From Flectonema sp. DT1601 (taxonomy: Eukaryota > Euglenozoa > Diplonemea > Diplonemida > Diplonemidae): DNA of 64,000 nt. The stretch covers positions 992,001-1,056,000 of the forward strand of contig OZ025790.1 in NCBI GenBank assembly GCA_964019425.1. The letters are read 5' to 3'. The translations under genes and the position numbers were made by a program. The stretch's first letter is position 1. Each line of letters begins with the position of its first letter. The notes beneath the pieces were generated by a model. The model was not told the DNA's origin and did not search any database. It saw only the letters and a program-made list of their open reading frames with translations. Shown piece by piece: positions 1 to 11,663 of this stretch.

Positions 1-180
1 ATACAAATCCGGATGCGAAAGGGTTCGGCCAAACCTGACTACAATAAGAAAATCAACAGTTGGTATCGATAAAAAGTTCCATATGTGCTGTCGAATATGG
101 GGATTCGGGGGCCACGTACTACAGGTTGAGCGCCTGCGAAATAAATAATGAACTCCGATAAGCCCAGAAAAAGAAAAAAT
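1..180 (+). repeat. Dispersed ~150-bp repeat, copy 1
   Basis: This sequence recurs at 11664-11925, 14068-14205 and 25978-26140. All copies share GGTTC(A/G)GYCAAAYCTG, then an ACCAACAGTT-like motif, then (CA/CG)TGTGCTGT, TATGGGGATTCGG and CCACGTA(C/A)TACAG in the same order. This copy ends with GCGCCTGCGAAATAAATAATGA, part of which recurs near 2757. Copies are diverged by substitutions and small indels, so the family is old. It behaves like a SINE or short MITE, but I see no clear terminal repeats or target duplications. The start may lie outside the window. Confidence 0.7.
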
Positions 181-369
181 CAAATTAAAACTATCAACAC
201 ATGTTATGAAGTACTGCAGTTATATCGAGTGCGACTTTTGACTGATATGCGTAATTATTGTGTTCTCGTCATCCATATCCTTTTATTATTCCTTTTTTTG
301 ACATTTTCTTGTTGTTACAAAACTTTAGACTTTTCCACAAACAGAGAACTATTGTTTTCAGGTACCTGA

Positions 370-720
370 ACTGATTGAAGTCCTTCACAACCTGTGAGAA
401 AGTCCTCTCCGATATCAATCACACCATTAAGAACAGTGAGGTCAAGCGAGGTGGTGGAAGAACAGCCTATATGTACCATTTTGAGTGCTGTCATTCAGGC
501 TTGCTAGCACGGAGATGACGAGGCACTAAGATGGAAGAACAGCTTGCCAAGAACAAATCTCCAATTACTGCGACATTACTTAGACCAGAAAGTTTAGTTA
601 GCAAAGAAAGGTCTAGCGAAGTGATGAGAGACACAAACATTTAAGAAGTTACTCCAATTGCTGTGAGACTATACAGCCCAGAGAGTCAAGCGTTGTGATG
701 GAAGTACATTCGAATAATTA
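370..720 (-). pseudogene. Decayed leucine-rich-repeat fragments
   Basis: On the minus strand short stretches read as LRR pieces (for example SGL..V.VIGD.FL..CSS near 535-600) and match the repeat unit of the LRR remnant at 1362-2026. No open frame longer than one or two repeats survives. This is most likely the eroded 3' part of the same LRR gene or a neighbouring paralogue, separated by an unrelated GC-richer segment. Confidence 0.5.
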
Positions 721-724
721 ACCA

Positions 725-1361
725 GTGTTTAGGGGTTGGAATCCCATGGATCCCGTCGCTCAGGCGTCCGGTGGAGGGCACTGTGAACGAGTTGCGGTCC
801 AGGTGGCGTCGGAAGGCCACCACACCAACAGATTTGTTTCTTCGCACAACAGTAGCTTGGGGACCGTAAGAGACCCAAGGTGGTTCACAACCGCTCGAAC
901 AACTGCGTGTGAAGGAACAGGATGGAAAAGAAAAGAAAATAAGAAAAGAAATGCCACACAAAAAAACGACGTAGTAAAACAGAGAGGTAGGGGGAGGGAT
1001 GGCCTCTTTCTCCACACATTGCATGAGTAACTCGCGGGGCTGATACTGTTAATACATTTCAGGCGACCTGAACTTATAATCCCCCCATGCGTGAAAAGAC
1101 TAAACGGGGGAGGTTTGAAGGAAATGGGGGTAAAGGGAAATCATGCCACTAAGGAAAAATAAAACCCCGGTGGCCCCTGTGAGCTCTGGGTGCCTGAGTA
1201 TCCCGGGCCGGATCACCTGACCTTCTGCTATGTTGTCCTTTTTATTTTAAAGGTTAGGCTACCGGAAAATAAAACGGGGGTAAAATAATACACAGCAACA
1301 ATACGTCAGCACTCTAGTTACACTCAAGGAGTGCATCCAGGTAACACCACGAGGAGGCGTG
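725..1361. other. GC-richer segment of unknown origin
   Basis: About 640 bases that are less AT-rich than the surroundings. Short frames are open on both strands (725-1030 plus, 686-1024 minus), but neither resembles a protein I recognise and both have skewed composition. The segment separates two groups of LRR fragments, so it may be an inserted mobile sequence. I found no terminal repeats. Confidence 0.4.
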
Positions 1362-2026
1362 CTATCCGAGTTTCGTTACCCAAGTGATGGAAGAACATTT
1401 GTACAAGAACTCATCTCCAATTGCAGTGACACAATTCAGACCAGAGAGGTCAACTGAAGTGAGTAGAGGATACTCTCGTAAGAATGACTCTTCGATGGCT
1501 TGGACTTCAGAATTTGAATTGCGGAACGAAACCCGTTTTACTATTGGAGGTATCAATCCTTTCTCAAGTTTGAGGATATTGTTCTCTAAGAATGTGGGAG
1601 TGTCCAGAAAGAGACATTCTTCTTCGTCACCAGCCAGCCTGCGAAGCAGCTCCTCTCGCTTTGTTTCATCCACAAACCAGCTTTTACCAAATAAACGAAA
1701 TCGTTTCTTCCCCACCTCCAGCTCGCTGTTGGGCCCCACTCCATGAACAGCCAGACGCTTAGTTTCACAAAGAAGCTCTCCAGCGAACGACAGTTCGACT
1801 TCCTCCGCATCGATGCCCCACTCCTCGCCGCAGTCAACACGTCGCTCACGAGTGAATCAGCAACAGCTGTGAATGACACCACGGGAAGTCCCAAATCGAC
1901 ACAGAAACTTGCATTGTGTTGAGGAATGGCTGAAGTGGAGATAAGATAAGAATAGCGCACTGTATGCCATGTCGAAGAACCAAATATACACCTTTTTCCC
2001 ATCATCAATCCCTCATTAGCTGGCAT
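1362..2026 (-). pseudogene. BspA-like leucine-rich repeat protein, frameshifted and truncated
   Basis: The 5' part (2026 to about 1850) reads MPANEGLMMGKR..FGSSTWHTVRYSYLISTSAIPQH and the 3' part (about 1850 to 1362) reads EVELSFAGELLCETKRL..HGVGPNSELEV, ending in the LRR unit LTSVDLSGLNCVTAIGDEFL. The two parts lie in different frames. The downstream frame is closed by a stop at 1857-1859, so a single frameshift between about 1800 and 1856 separates them. After one LRR unit the frame runs into unrelated sequence. In my memory this N-terminal block plus VDLSGL..VT.IGD.FL..C repeats belongs to LRR proteins of kinetoplastids and relatives, which are often multicopy and often degenerate. Function is probably protein binding, but this copy is dead. 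Confidence 0.6.
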
Positions 2027-2858
2027 CTCAAGAAACGCAAGCCGTAAAGACAGATCAAAGAGTCAGAGTACCTGAGAGGCGCCTTCTCTTACAAGAAGGA
2101 AATATAGAAATATCCTTTCGTAATTTATGTTGGAAAAAGTAATTTAATCCTTACACCACTGGTGATGAAATATCAAGTTTAAAAAAAAAAGAAAAAAAAA
2201 AGGGGAGGAAATTGGCTAAGTCTGTGTCTTCACATGCTTAGTACAATGATCTATGTTTCACCGCCATCGAGAACCAACAACCCCATGCTACTGTTTTCTG
2301 AGTGAGATTTCTGAGTGCGAGCAATGCATTGCGTCCAGAATCATATTAAAGTACAAGTTAGTTTATTCTGAGGTGATCTCCGGCAATAATGAGATATAAT
2401 TATAAATATTTCGTGAAACTTGCGTATTAAAGAGATGTATTTTTTAAACAAATTTGACGGTATTGGAGGTCAGCGAGGGACATTTGACTCCTTTCATGTC
2501 ATGTTGCTCAGAGACCTCGTCCCGTACATTTTATACGGAGGTAACTTCCAGCCTCAAGCATGTGACGTAGAAGTTGATGAGGTGCTCAAGATATCGCAGT
2601 GTACTTTTTGTACTTTCTGAAGGGACCCCTGTTCACCTTTGCCTAAATCAAAATTGCAAAACTTCAAAAAAAAAAAAAAAAAATACTGACTTTCCATCAG
2701 TGCTGCAAGTGTTAAGAAAAACTAAAAATCGATTCAAAGACAGAGTGCCTGAGAGGCAGCCTGCGAAATAAATAATGAAGCCCTGATAAACCCAGAAAAA
2801 TAAAAGGTCAAATTGATGTTGTTCAAACATCAAAGGATAAGGTACTTTATGTTTTCTT
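2027..2858. other. Intergenic region with homopolymers and a partial dispersed repeat
   Basis: No convincing gene. There are A-runs at about 2180-2201 and 2666-2683. The piece at 2735-2815 (CCTGAGAGGCAGCCTGCGAA followed by ATAAATAATGAA and CCAGAAAAA) matches the end of the dispersed repeat at 125-172. A shorter relative lies at 2045-2085. The region holds the 3' flank of the hexosaminidase gene. Confidence 0.6.
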
Positions 2859-4673
2859 TTAGACAGTACAGCTGTAGGCACCATTTTGGAGACACCACTC
2901 AGGTTGTAATGCCGCAGTTATTATTCCTTTCTCCACAAGACGTGAACGATGATATTGCATTCTGGGGTCAGCTTGTTGCCAAGTTCCAGATGGGTCGCTC
3001 CACAACCTCTCTGCTAACGCTGCCGCACGAGGCCATAAGGCAGTCATAACGGAAATTGAATCATAGTGTTCAGTCCACATAGTTGCCTCGAACCCTTTTA
3101 AATTAATCATCGAGTCAGGATTGACTTTCTTACCCCAAACACCTAAAGTTGTAGGGACAGAGTCGTAAATGGTATACCAAGAGTTGTATTTACACCAGCT
3201 TTTGTCTTGTTCTATCCAAGCTGATCCACCACAGTCGAGGTACAGCAGATCATAATTTGATATCACAACCGAATAGCCTTCATTTATTAGAGTTGGTGCC
3301 AATGAGTTCGTGTACGAGTCGCATATCTGAAACATAAACTTGTCAACAGGGAAAGTAACATTCCTTCCCGGTTGGGTTACTAAGTTCCAAGTACCTGTGG
3401 CAGTGCCTGCCCATTGCATTATTTTGTCTAAATTAGCATTCTGAGATGAGTACACCTGCTCCATGTTCTTCAAGGATTTTTCAGTAAAATTTCTCCAAAC
3501 TCCGTACCAAGTCTCTGCATCACTCCTGTCGTATCCGTTTGTTGACAACCAGTCGACTACACTTTTAGCTTTTTCACTGTTATTCCAACAGGACTTTTGA
3601 GAAGTTTCAGAACCCACTATAACTTCATCACCACCCATGTGAAAGATAGTCGGATTCAATGAGGTTACGAGTGTCTTGTAGATGTCTTTTAGTATTTTAT
3701 GAACATTTTCATTCACTGGATTCAGTTGTCCAGAAGGAGGTTCAAGTGACGAGTTCCATTGAAGATCTGGAGCATTGCAGACAACGAGATCACCGAGACC
3801 CGCTTCAGGTCCCCACTCCCAACCAGCGCGGGCATGTGCTGGCTGATCAATTTCAGGAATCAATCTGACGCCCCAAACAGTTGAATAGTTTGATAAGATT
3901 TCTAAATCTTTAATTCGATATACTTCACTGTCACTGTATGCTCCAGTCTCTGTAACATTTAATCTCCCCGTGACTTCGATAGGGAATGAAGCTGTATCTG
4001 ATATGTGTAAGTGCAACGAATTCAGTTTTGACATTCCCATCGCTCGGATGTTCATTTTCAACGTTTCCATTGAAATGAAATTTCTTGAGACGTCGATCAT
4101 TAGACCTCTGTAAGGGTACTTTGGGGAATCTGTGATGGTCACCTTAGTTGGACTTCTATAAACTTTATTAGTCTTACTGTATGTTATTAGTTGTGAAATA
4201 GTGGTTAGCCCGTGTCGAGCACCGAAAATCGTATCCGCAGTAACTTCATATCCAGAGTCGCCTCCTACTATTGCATAACTTTCGTTGGTAGATAGTCCAA
4301 GAGTGGGATTCGAACTTGATACTTTTAGAGAAATTTTTAAAGGAACGCCAGTGATAGATTTTCCCTTAGTAAATGCAATAGCTGTAAATTCTTGTTCCAT
4401 TGAAATCATTAAGCCTCTTACAGCTGTGGGTATATTAGTGATGTCCCAGACTACGTTACCGTCTAAAGAACGACCAGTTTCAGACATTGTTAGGGTAGAC
4501 GGGTACGGCCATAATCTCTTCTCGCATAAAATAAAACACTCATCCAGTTCTGTTCCTGACGCAGAGGTGCCTCCCTGTTCACATTTTCCTGACACGCAGT
4601 TGAAAAATTTTTTTGGGATTGTTACGGCACCCAGACACGCAATCTGAGCCAACAGAACTACTTTTGTTAACAT
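2859..4673 (-). CDS. Secreted beta-N-acetylhexosaminidase, glycoside hydrolase family 20
   Basis: A 604-residue enzyme that would remove terminal GlcNAc or GalNAc from chitin fragments or N-glycans, in the lysosome or outside the cell. Residues 1-17 are a signal peptide. A Cys-rich N-terminal stretch leading to LWPYP (about 25-58) matches the start of animal and protist hexosaminidases. The GH20 N-terminal domain spans about 60-175. The catalytic barrel begins at YPYRGLMIDVSRNF (187-200), continues through HLHISDTASFP and LIPEIDQPAH, and carries the catalytic pair in HMGGDEV (Asp349, Glu350). W-rich substrate walls follow (MQWAG, YLDCGG, MWTEH near 529-537, AERLWS near 554). Length and motif order are normal and all key residues are present. 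The start is set by the signal peptide and by a pyrimidine tract plus AG four bases upstream. N-glycosylation sites (NES, NVT, NSS) are plentiful. Confidence 0.95.
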   Translation of the reverse strand: MLTKVVLLAQIACLGAVTIPKKFFNCVSGKCEQGGTSASGTELDECFILCEKRLWPYPSTLTMSETGRSLDGNVVWDITNIPTAVRGLMISMEQEFTAIAFTKGKSITGVPLKISLKVSSSNPTLGLSTNESYAIVGGDSGYEVTADTIFGARHGLTTISQLITYSKTNKVYRSPTKVTITDSPKYPYRGLMIDVSRNFISMETLKMNIRAMGMSKLNSLHLHISDTASFPIEVTGRLNVTETGAYSDSEVYRIKDLEILSNYSTVWGVRLIPEIDQPAHARAGWEWGPEAGLGDLVVCNAPDLQWNSSLEPPSGQLNPVNENVHKILKDIYKTLVTSLNPTIFHMGGDEVIVGSETSQKSCWNNSEKAKSVVDWLSTNGYDRSDAETWYGVWRNFTEKSLKNMEQVYSSQNANLDKIMQWAGTATGTWNLVTQPGRNVTFPVDKFMFQICDSYTNSLAPTLINEGYSVVISNYDLLYLDCGGSAWIEQDKSWCKYNSWYTIYDSVPTTLGVWGKKVNPDSMINLKGFEATMWTEHYDSISVMTALWPRAAALAERLWSDPSGTWQQADPRMQYHRSRLVEKGIITAALQPEWCLQNGAYSCTV

Positions 4674-4677
4674 GTTT

Positions 4678-4706
4678 CTGTTGGGAAAAAAAAAAGGGGG
4701 AAAATT
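4678..4706 (-). promoter_or_regulatory. Putative 3' splice acceptor before the hexosaminidase start
   Basis: On the minus strand C and T runs are followed by CCCAACAG and then AAAC-ATG. The acceptor AG lies four bases before the start codon. This fits spliced-leader addition. A 5' UTR cis-intron is the alternative. Confidence 0.5.
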
Positions 4707-5146
4707 AAATTAATGCATCGATACAAACAATCAAATGGTTGGTTCCTTGATTAAGCGTCTGCCATGTTCTCAGGATTTCGAACGAGGATACTTTCTATTA
4801 TTAGTATTTTTTTTTTTTTTTTTTTTTTTTTTGCATTTGACTTGTGTTATAAGGAATGAAAAAGAATGTTTGGCAACACACGTAAACCTCCTTTAGCTTT
4901 TTCAGCTTAAGTCGGTTTACAGTTTCGTAACACAAACATCAACAGGTACTATATTACTATGTTCTGTATAGTTTAAGTTAAAGCTAAATTATTTTCTTTT
5001 TTTTTTCTTTTTTTTTTCTTCTAAAAACTGCTGAAGGGAAGTAGGGGGACCGACGAAGGCGACAAATGACGATTTTAACTTTAGTCTCATAACTTCCACC
5101 AGGCAACATACACCCGGCCGACTATTAGAGAGAAAGAGCTGTGTAT

Positions 5147-5177
<31 letters not shown>

Positions 5178-5290
5178 TAAAAAAGAACCTGCTGCTCTCT
5201 AACCCTCCACAGCAAGCAGGGACTACGGGATTACCGAATCAGGTTAGTACAGCAAGCTATGTGTTGGGACAGAAAAACCGCGGCAGAAAG

Positions 5291-5322
<32 letters not shown>

Positions 5323-6881
5323 AACAATTCCTTCACCAATTAGTCGACCGAGTATGTATACATCGCCTGCCTAAAGTTGTAAAGTACTTTATTCTTTCTG
5401 TTTCTTGATTGAAGTTCAATGAGGAAGGGGGTGGAGAAAAAGAGGGGAAAAAAAGAGTCTCACGACTCTTTACTTGATGATTCAAGGCGACAAAGTAATA
5501 ATATAAAAGTGGTGGGTTACTTAACGTTATACTTAACATCAGGCAACCAGAAATATTTTTGGTTGCCATGTGAGAAGACAAATCAGTCTAGTGAGGGGAG
5601 TGGCAACTCTACAATAAAAAAAAAAAAAAAAAAAACTCAAAGCATACTTATATTCGCTTTATGCGTGTACCACGAAAAATTGGGTCATGGGTGAAGCAAA
5701 AAATACGACTGTCGCAAAAAAAAAAAAAAAAAAAAAAAAATTCCAAACGTTATTTTGCATTTATACGGAATCCGACTCGGTCCCAACAACCCATGTTAGA
5801 TAGTTTACCTTAGGTAGTAATAATAATTATCAGTCAATCAAAAAAAAAAAAAAAAGTAAAAATCCGTAGGACAACCAAACCAATGTTAGATGGTTTATGG
5901 CGACATTTTTACTTCAGAGGGCAGAAATTGTGAGCTTTTTTTTGTTTTACTCACAAAAAAAAAAATCCCAAGCAACTCATTTACTTTTTTGATTGATATG
6001 CGGATCGAACAACGAGATGTTCACTTTCAACTCTACAGAATTAGGTAAAACTAAACTACCTGTGACTCACTCCGTAAATGTTAACATAAAAATATAGTAA
6101 ACCTAGTGAAGCAACAAATCAAAATAAAACAAAAACATCTTTTCAAGTACGGTTGACAAATATTATATTTCCAGGGCATCAACTTTTTTTTTTTTTTTTT
6201 TTTTTTTCTATTTTTTTTTTTTTTTTTAAATTTAAAGCCATTAATGCTTCGTAAAAGCAACAACATTTTCTCATTTGTGAACATTGTGGTAATATACAAC
6301 TCATATATTAAGGAGGAAAGAAAAGAAAGAAAAACATAATCAACTTTTGGTTATACATTTTTTGAGACTACCAAGCATTTGATTCTACACACCAGGTTTG
6401 TTCAGGAAGAAAGAAAAAAGCTCCGCGACGAGTGTCTTCAGTGCTGCTGGAAGAAAAAAAAAAAAAAAAAAACCATAGCCGAGAATAATATATCCTTGAC
6501 AGACCCACAGTGGCATGTAATGCAGGTAAATCATAAGACTCATCAAAAAAAAGTGAGGTTTTGCCAAAAAAAAAAAAAAAAATGGGGGGAAAACAAAGAT
6601 TTTTTTTCAAAAACCACAAAAGAGGAAATTCCAGAAACGGGATTTTTATTTTTTTTTTTTTTTTTTTCTCTCCCCTCCTGAAAAAACACTACCCCTTTCG
6701 CAGTATTGACAAAAACGTCACAACTGTTCGAGAATCAAAGTTAACTAACGTAAACATCAGAAGTTTTTTTTGAGGTAACTAAAAGCAATGTTAGTTTATT
6801 ATTATTAATTTTATTTTTTATTTTTGGGAGGGAAGGGAAAAGGTCAAAAAAAAAAAAAGAGAATGAGAACAACGACAATTA
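4707..6881. other. Intergenic spacer dominated by poly(A)/poly(T) runs
   Basis: There are at least ten homopolymer runs of 15 to 35 bases, among them T at 4809-4832, T at about 5157-5178, A at 5288-5320, A at 5717-5740, T at 6184-6207 and T at 6649-6667. Between them is AT-rich sequence with no frame that looks coding: the short open frames are mostly Lys or Phe runs read from the homopolymers. It spans the 3' region of the 814-residue gene and the presumed 5' region of the hexosaminidase gene. Confidence 0.7.
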
Positions 6882-9326
6882 TCACAACAACAAAGACAAC
6901 ACACACAGAAGGAGCATTACGACAGACGCCGAAAGACCTCCAGCGCTGTTAGGATGCACAAGAGATACGTATGCAATGTTATCGAAATTCTTTAACACGG
7001 GATCAAGTTGAAGAAATCCCTTGAGAGCGAGAACCTGAGAATCGTAGGTAATACTTTCAGTTGAGCTCCCCAAATAAGAAAATGATGCTATCAGATTTGT
7101 GCCAACACATGATAACCGAAGAGTTCCTATTCTCACTCCAGATCCAAAAGCTTGGACAACATATGCTTGAACCACAGCTGTATTCGATCCAGCGGCTACG
7201 TAACCACCACAGTCAAACGTTCCAGTCGTCATAGTCATTGTCAGTACAATACTTCTTAACACATTAGTTGGTGGTGTTGGTGGTACTGGAGTACTACCCC
7301 CCTGAGAACCTAAAATATCAAACATACTAATTTCAACTATCTCAGCAGGGAATATCGAATAGGTATATAACGACACTGATACCAACCTCGCATCAATAAT
7401 ACTTCCTGAGTGGTACCAGCTCTTTTGCAAAGACATCTTAAATGCAGCATCGTGAGTAATTGCCGCAACAAAACCAAAACTATACGCCACAATAATGGCT
7501 TTTTTTTCAGGAACGTAGAAAACTTTAATGGCGCGTATGTCTTTGAAGAATGTGACCTGTTCTCTCGCAAAAGACCCTCTGAGAGTTAAGCTGGAAGTTT
7601 CTTTGTTAAATTGGTACAACGAAACTGCCTGTCCAACGTTAACAATCCAAATTACTCCTGCCGCATCTTGAACTGCAGTACGCACGTCAGAATCAGATCC
7701 AGCTCGGATGGCTATGAGACTAGCTTTTCGTACGTTGGCAATATCGGAGAAGTCAGCAACAACAAGGGAACTGCATGTTGAATAAAAGCAAAACTTTCTA
7801 TCAAAAACACCAACAGGAACAGCCTTCAAGCAGTTCCCGGTGTTCTCAACTACAATTGTTCCTACACTACGACCATAAGTTGCGAGTTCAAAGGTGAAAT
7901 CCCAGACTTGGAGTCTAGTTGCTGAGTCACCACTAACAAGATACCCATCATTGAAAACAACAAATTGTTGTTGTGGTAGCGCACCGCTGGTGTTCTTTTG
8001 AGAAATCGCAGAAGGAAGTCCACTCGCCGATTCAAAAACAGTAAAATGATTAGCATCATTGGAGTATGAGATTGTGTACAATTCATCAACTGCTTTATCG
8101 TAAAAAGACTGAGATACGTATCCAGGAGCTCTAGTAAACCCTGTTGCGCTAAGCTGAGAAAATTCCGATGTTATAGAAGACTTGTAAAGCCAATCAACAG
8201 ACCCATCAGTAGTCAATACAATATTGTTAACATTAGTACTAGTAAGATGGTATGTGTTTATTTTTTCGTAATTGTAAGAAGGGATCGCTGTAGATCTGAC
8301 AGCGAGCGTCGCATCAGTCCCGTCCATCTTATTTGGATAAATAGAAAATACCCTTGAGTCTACTGCGGTCATTAATAGTGTGTCATCGTATATTTTTAAA
8401 ATATAATCTGAACTCGTGAATGTTGGATTAAAAACTATTTCTTTGACTACAGGATTACTACCAGTAGCGTCAATCATGAACCCTCCGTAGTTAACACAAC
8501 CCAGGTAGGCTATCTTATCAGATGCATCCATATTGATGCACCCACGTGGAATTCTGATAGTCTTACCTCCAGCTTGTGTGTATGAACCGCTAGTTGTGTC
8601 AATAATTGTTATTTCAGGAGAGTATTGAAGAACAGCGAATAGAATGCCATCAGTGACTCCAATCATGTGAATGAAATCATTTGCTGCTTCCGGAACATCA
8701 CTCATAACAGACCTGATGGTAATCTTGTAGCTCTCACTTGGAAATTTAAACGACTCGATTTCATTTCTTCCAATTATCCAGATGGAATCTTCAGTGGATG
8801 GATGGATGTGAGTGTTTCTATAAAACGGATTAATTACCTTTGTTTCCTTCAGGGCATTTCCATTGGCTAAGTCGTACCAACGAAGAGTCTTGTCGGAAAC
8901 GTAGAATAGACTTGTTCGATATGTCCATCCGTGTGGTGCTCTGTTTCCAATTCCATTACTTGTTGCGACATTCGCAAATCTTTCAACGAAAGTAATTTCA
9001 TCGTTATTAGTTCCTCCTCTGATTATGTCAATGACTCTGATGTTGGTTCCATCGTAAGCGCATCCTCTCAGAACTGCCGCATCAACTTCTTCCATATTCA
9101 AATTCGAAAACGTCCGAGCACCATACGTTGCTGTAGGAGTACCAAACGGTTGTAGGGACACTTCAATTCTGCCTTCTGCATTTAGGTAAACCAACATTTC
9201 CTTCTCGTAGTAGGGATTTCTCACAGAAAATGGCTTCTCAGCTGGTATTGTTTGAGGACTAGCCTCGTCACCTAAATCAGCATTGCATACCACCAGAGTT
9301 GCTATTAAAGCAATCGTTCTGATCAT
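6882..9326 (-). CDS. Large secreted protein with C-terminal hydrophobic (GPI-type) tail, function unknown
   Basis: I do not recognise the family. The start is taken at 9326, giving MIRTIALIATLVVCNADLG, a clean signal peptide. The in-frame ATG 48 bases upstream (9374) would add a Lys-rich leader read from an A-run and hide the signal. The mature part of about 670 residues is rich in short beta-type stretches (for example VRVIDI, AVLQYSPEITIIDTT, IAYLGCVNYGGFMID, LVVADFSDIA), suggesting a beta-propeller-like fold, but I see no diagnostic repeat. A Pro linker (TPVPPTPPT, about 679-687) leads to a small membrane-proximal domain (688-795) with a Cys pair. The protein ends in a 19-residue hydrophobic stretch (796-814) with no charged tail after it, as in GPI-attachment signals, with small residues (NSAGG) just before it as a possible omega site. 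It is probably a surface protein. Confidence 0.85.
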   Translation of the reverse strand: MIRTIALIATLVVCNADLGDEASPQTIPAEKPFSVRNPYYEKEMLVYLNAEGRIEVSLQPFGTPTATYGARTFSNLNMEEVDAAVLRGCAYDGTNIRVIDIIRGGTNNDEITFVERFANVATSNGIGNRAPHGWTYRTSLFYVSDKTLRWYDLANGNALKETKVINPFYRNTHIHPSTEDSIWIIGRNEIESFKFPSESYKITIRSVMSDVPEAANDFIHMIGVTDGILFAVLQYSPEITIIDTTSGSYTQAGGKTIRIPRGCINMDASDKIAYLGCVNYGGFMIDATGSNPVVKEIVFNPTFTSSDYILKIYDDTLLMTAVDSRVFSIYPNKMDGTDATLAVRSTAIPSYNYEKINTYHLTSTNVNNIVLTTDGSVDWLYKSSITSEFSQLSATGFTRAPGYVSQSFYDKAVDELYTISYSNDANHFTVFESASGLPSAISQKNTSGALPQQQFVVFNDGYLVSGDSATRLQVWDFTFELATYGRSVGTIVVENTGNCLKAVPVGVFDRKFCFYSTCSSLVVADFSDIANVRKASLIAIRAGSDSDVRTAVQDAAGVIWIVNVGQAVSLYQFNKETSSLTLRGSFAREQVTFFKDIRAIKVFYVPEKKAIIVAYSFGFVAAITHDAAFKMSLQKSWYHSGSIIDARLVSVSLYTYSIFPAEIVEISMFDILGSQGGSTPVPPTPPTNVLRSIVLTMTMTTGTFDCGGYVAAGSNTAVVQAYVVQAFGSGVRIGTLRLSCVGTNLIASFSYLGSSTESITYDSQVLALKGFLQLDPVLKNFDNIAYVSLVHPNSAGGLSASVVMLLLCVLSLLL

Positions 9327-11663
9327 TTTTTTTTTTTTTTTTTTTTTTTTTCCCTTTGTTTTCTTATTAACCACCTAGGTAATACGAGATGATGTTTTTT
9401 TTTTTTTTTTGTGATTTTAAGAAACATAATAAAAGTGACGTGAATACAGATGACAGCTGGATTTATTTATTTACGAATCCAAGCAGCCAAAAACCAGGAA
9501 AAGCTCAACAGGGGGTAACAGTTATATCGCTTCCAACAACCGTACCTGTAATGAGAAAGCGAATTTTAATATAAAAATATCATAAAAACTACAACAACGG
9601 GACAAGTTCTTCTTCGAAACATTTTTTTTTTTTTTTTTTTTTTTTTGAATCGTGAAAGAATACAACACATAACGTCTTGTCTTGCATCACAACTTCTATT
9701 CACTTTTTTTTCCCCCTTACATTCCTTTAAAAAAAAAAAAAAAAAAAGAGAGACCGCAATACAATATTAAGGATTGTTGTAGGAAGAAAGAAAGAAAAAC
9801 GAAACGTGAGAAGAAACAACAAAAAAAAAAATAATAATTATAACGAAATAACATAAATAACTAATCAGATATTTCAGTACACCTATTGGGTAGCTGTTAC
9901 TGTGGCTTTTTCTCCTCTTTCGGCGAATCATTTTTTTTTTTTTTTTTCTTAGAAATATGGCTTTTGATTTATCTACTCACCCCCATGTCACACTAAATCT
10001 CCATCATGTGTTCATAATCGAAGTCAGGGAAGTCAAAGACTGTCACAGGCGAGGAGACGTAAATTGACTACCCCACGTGCACGAAACAACAACAACAAAA
10101 CAAAAAAAACAAAACAAAAAAACTATTCAGATAATAGCCTAGTTATATATATTTCGTTGATCGCAGACAGTTTTACTGGCACCACAGGGAAAAAGAAGGA
10201 TAACACTTTTGACCATAATAAAATAAACGGATCTTAATCTGAATAGTTTCTTCTACGACTTCGTCGGTGCAGGTGCAGGGAAAAAAAAAAAGGGAAAAAA
10301 TATATTATTTATAAATACGAAACCACTCCATACTCACAGAGTGAATGGGGAAACAAAAAGAGGGGGGAAAAAGGAGAAACGGATTCTTGCTTAGAAACCT
10401 TATTATAGATTCAGCCATGAAGAAACTTAAGTTCTCAATGTCAGGTGCTGAATGCTATTTTGTGTATCCCAGTTCACGTACTTGCTACGGGACCTGATGA
10501 CAGCCCTTTCACTTTTTGTGTTGAAAAAAAAAAAAAAAAAAAAAAAAAGGAAGAAAAAATAAATAAATAAATAAATAAAATTATTTCCATTTCGAAAATC
10601 GTGATACCCCAAAGAGAGGGAAATCTCAATTTCACAAACAAAAAAAAAAAAAAAAAAAACCAAATAAATAACAGTTAGGAAGATAGACGGAAACACGAAA
10701 CTGATTTTTCACATCAGAAAAAAAGGGGGAAAATAAATGCAAGACTGTCCAGAGAGCCCTGAGGCACCCAGTATCTATTGTCAGTTGGGAGAACTTGTGG
10801 TGACTCACAGCAACAGGAGGACTGATGATAATAAAAATATTTTTTCGCAGGTCGCTGAGAAATTAAAAAGTTGGTTTATTCTAACTTTAGCAAAGCAACT
10901 TGAGGGGAAAAAAAGGAGAAAAAAAAAAGAAAAAAAAATCCACAAAAATGAACTAGTTTCTTCCATAATATTATAAAAGTTTTGATTTTGCAAAAATTAA
11001 ATAAAAACAAAAGGAAGGGAACAAAAAGGTGTGAACAACATCATCACCAGCGGATTATTTTAATTTTTAACTCAGTGTTGAGAAAGACTTTATAGCGCCT
11101 GAGGTCACGAATAAAGAGCGACATCGGATTTCTGGTTTTTTCAAAAAAAAAAAAAACTCGCAACGTCACATTTTTTATTATACCCATGTACCAGGATCTG
11201 GGGGTTCAGAAGGAAGGAGAAAGATAAGAATAATTTTAAAAAAAAAAGAAAGAATCTGCATACTTTACTTTTTTATTTTTTTCACTTCACACTAGTTGCG
11301 CAACCCGGTACAAAATCCTAATAAAGGAATAGGTTAGTTACGCTGCCACGATTCTCTTTCTACCGAACAATGGGTTTGCAGGTATAAAAAAAATTTGGTT
11401 TTATAACAAAACCTGATGGTTTTTTTTTTTTTTTTTTTTTTTTTTTTCGTTGCACGAAAAAGCGTAACATGATAAAAACTTTGAAAGCAAAAAAAGTAAG
11501 ACGCAAATACTGCGATAATATTGGAGGGGGAAAAAAAAAAAAAAAAAAAACAAGCGATCCAGTCAGCCAATTAAACCAACTGAAGTAAGAAGGACCATCT
11601 ACCCGTTAATTATATCACACTGCTGCCTCCTCCTCCCCGACAGGAGGAAGGGGGATTTGATTA

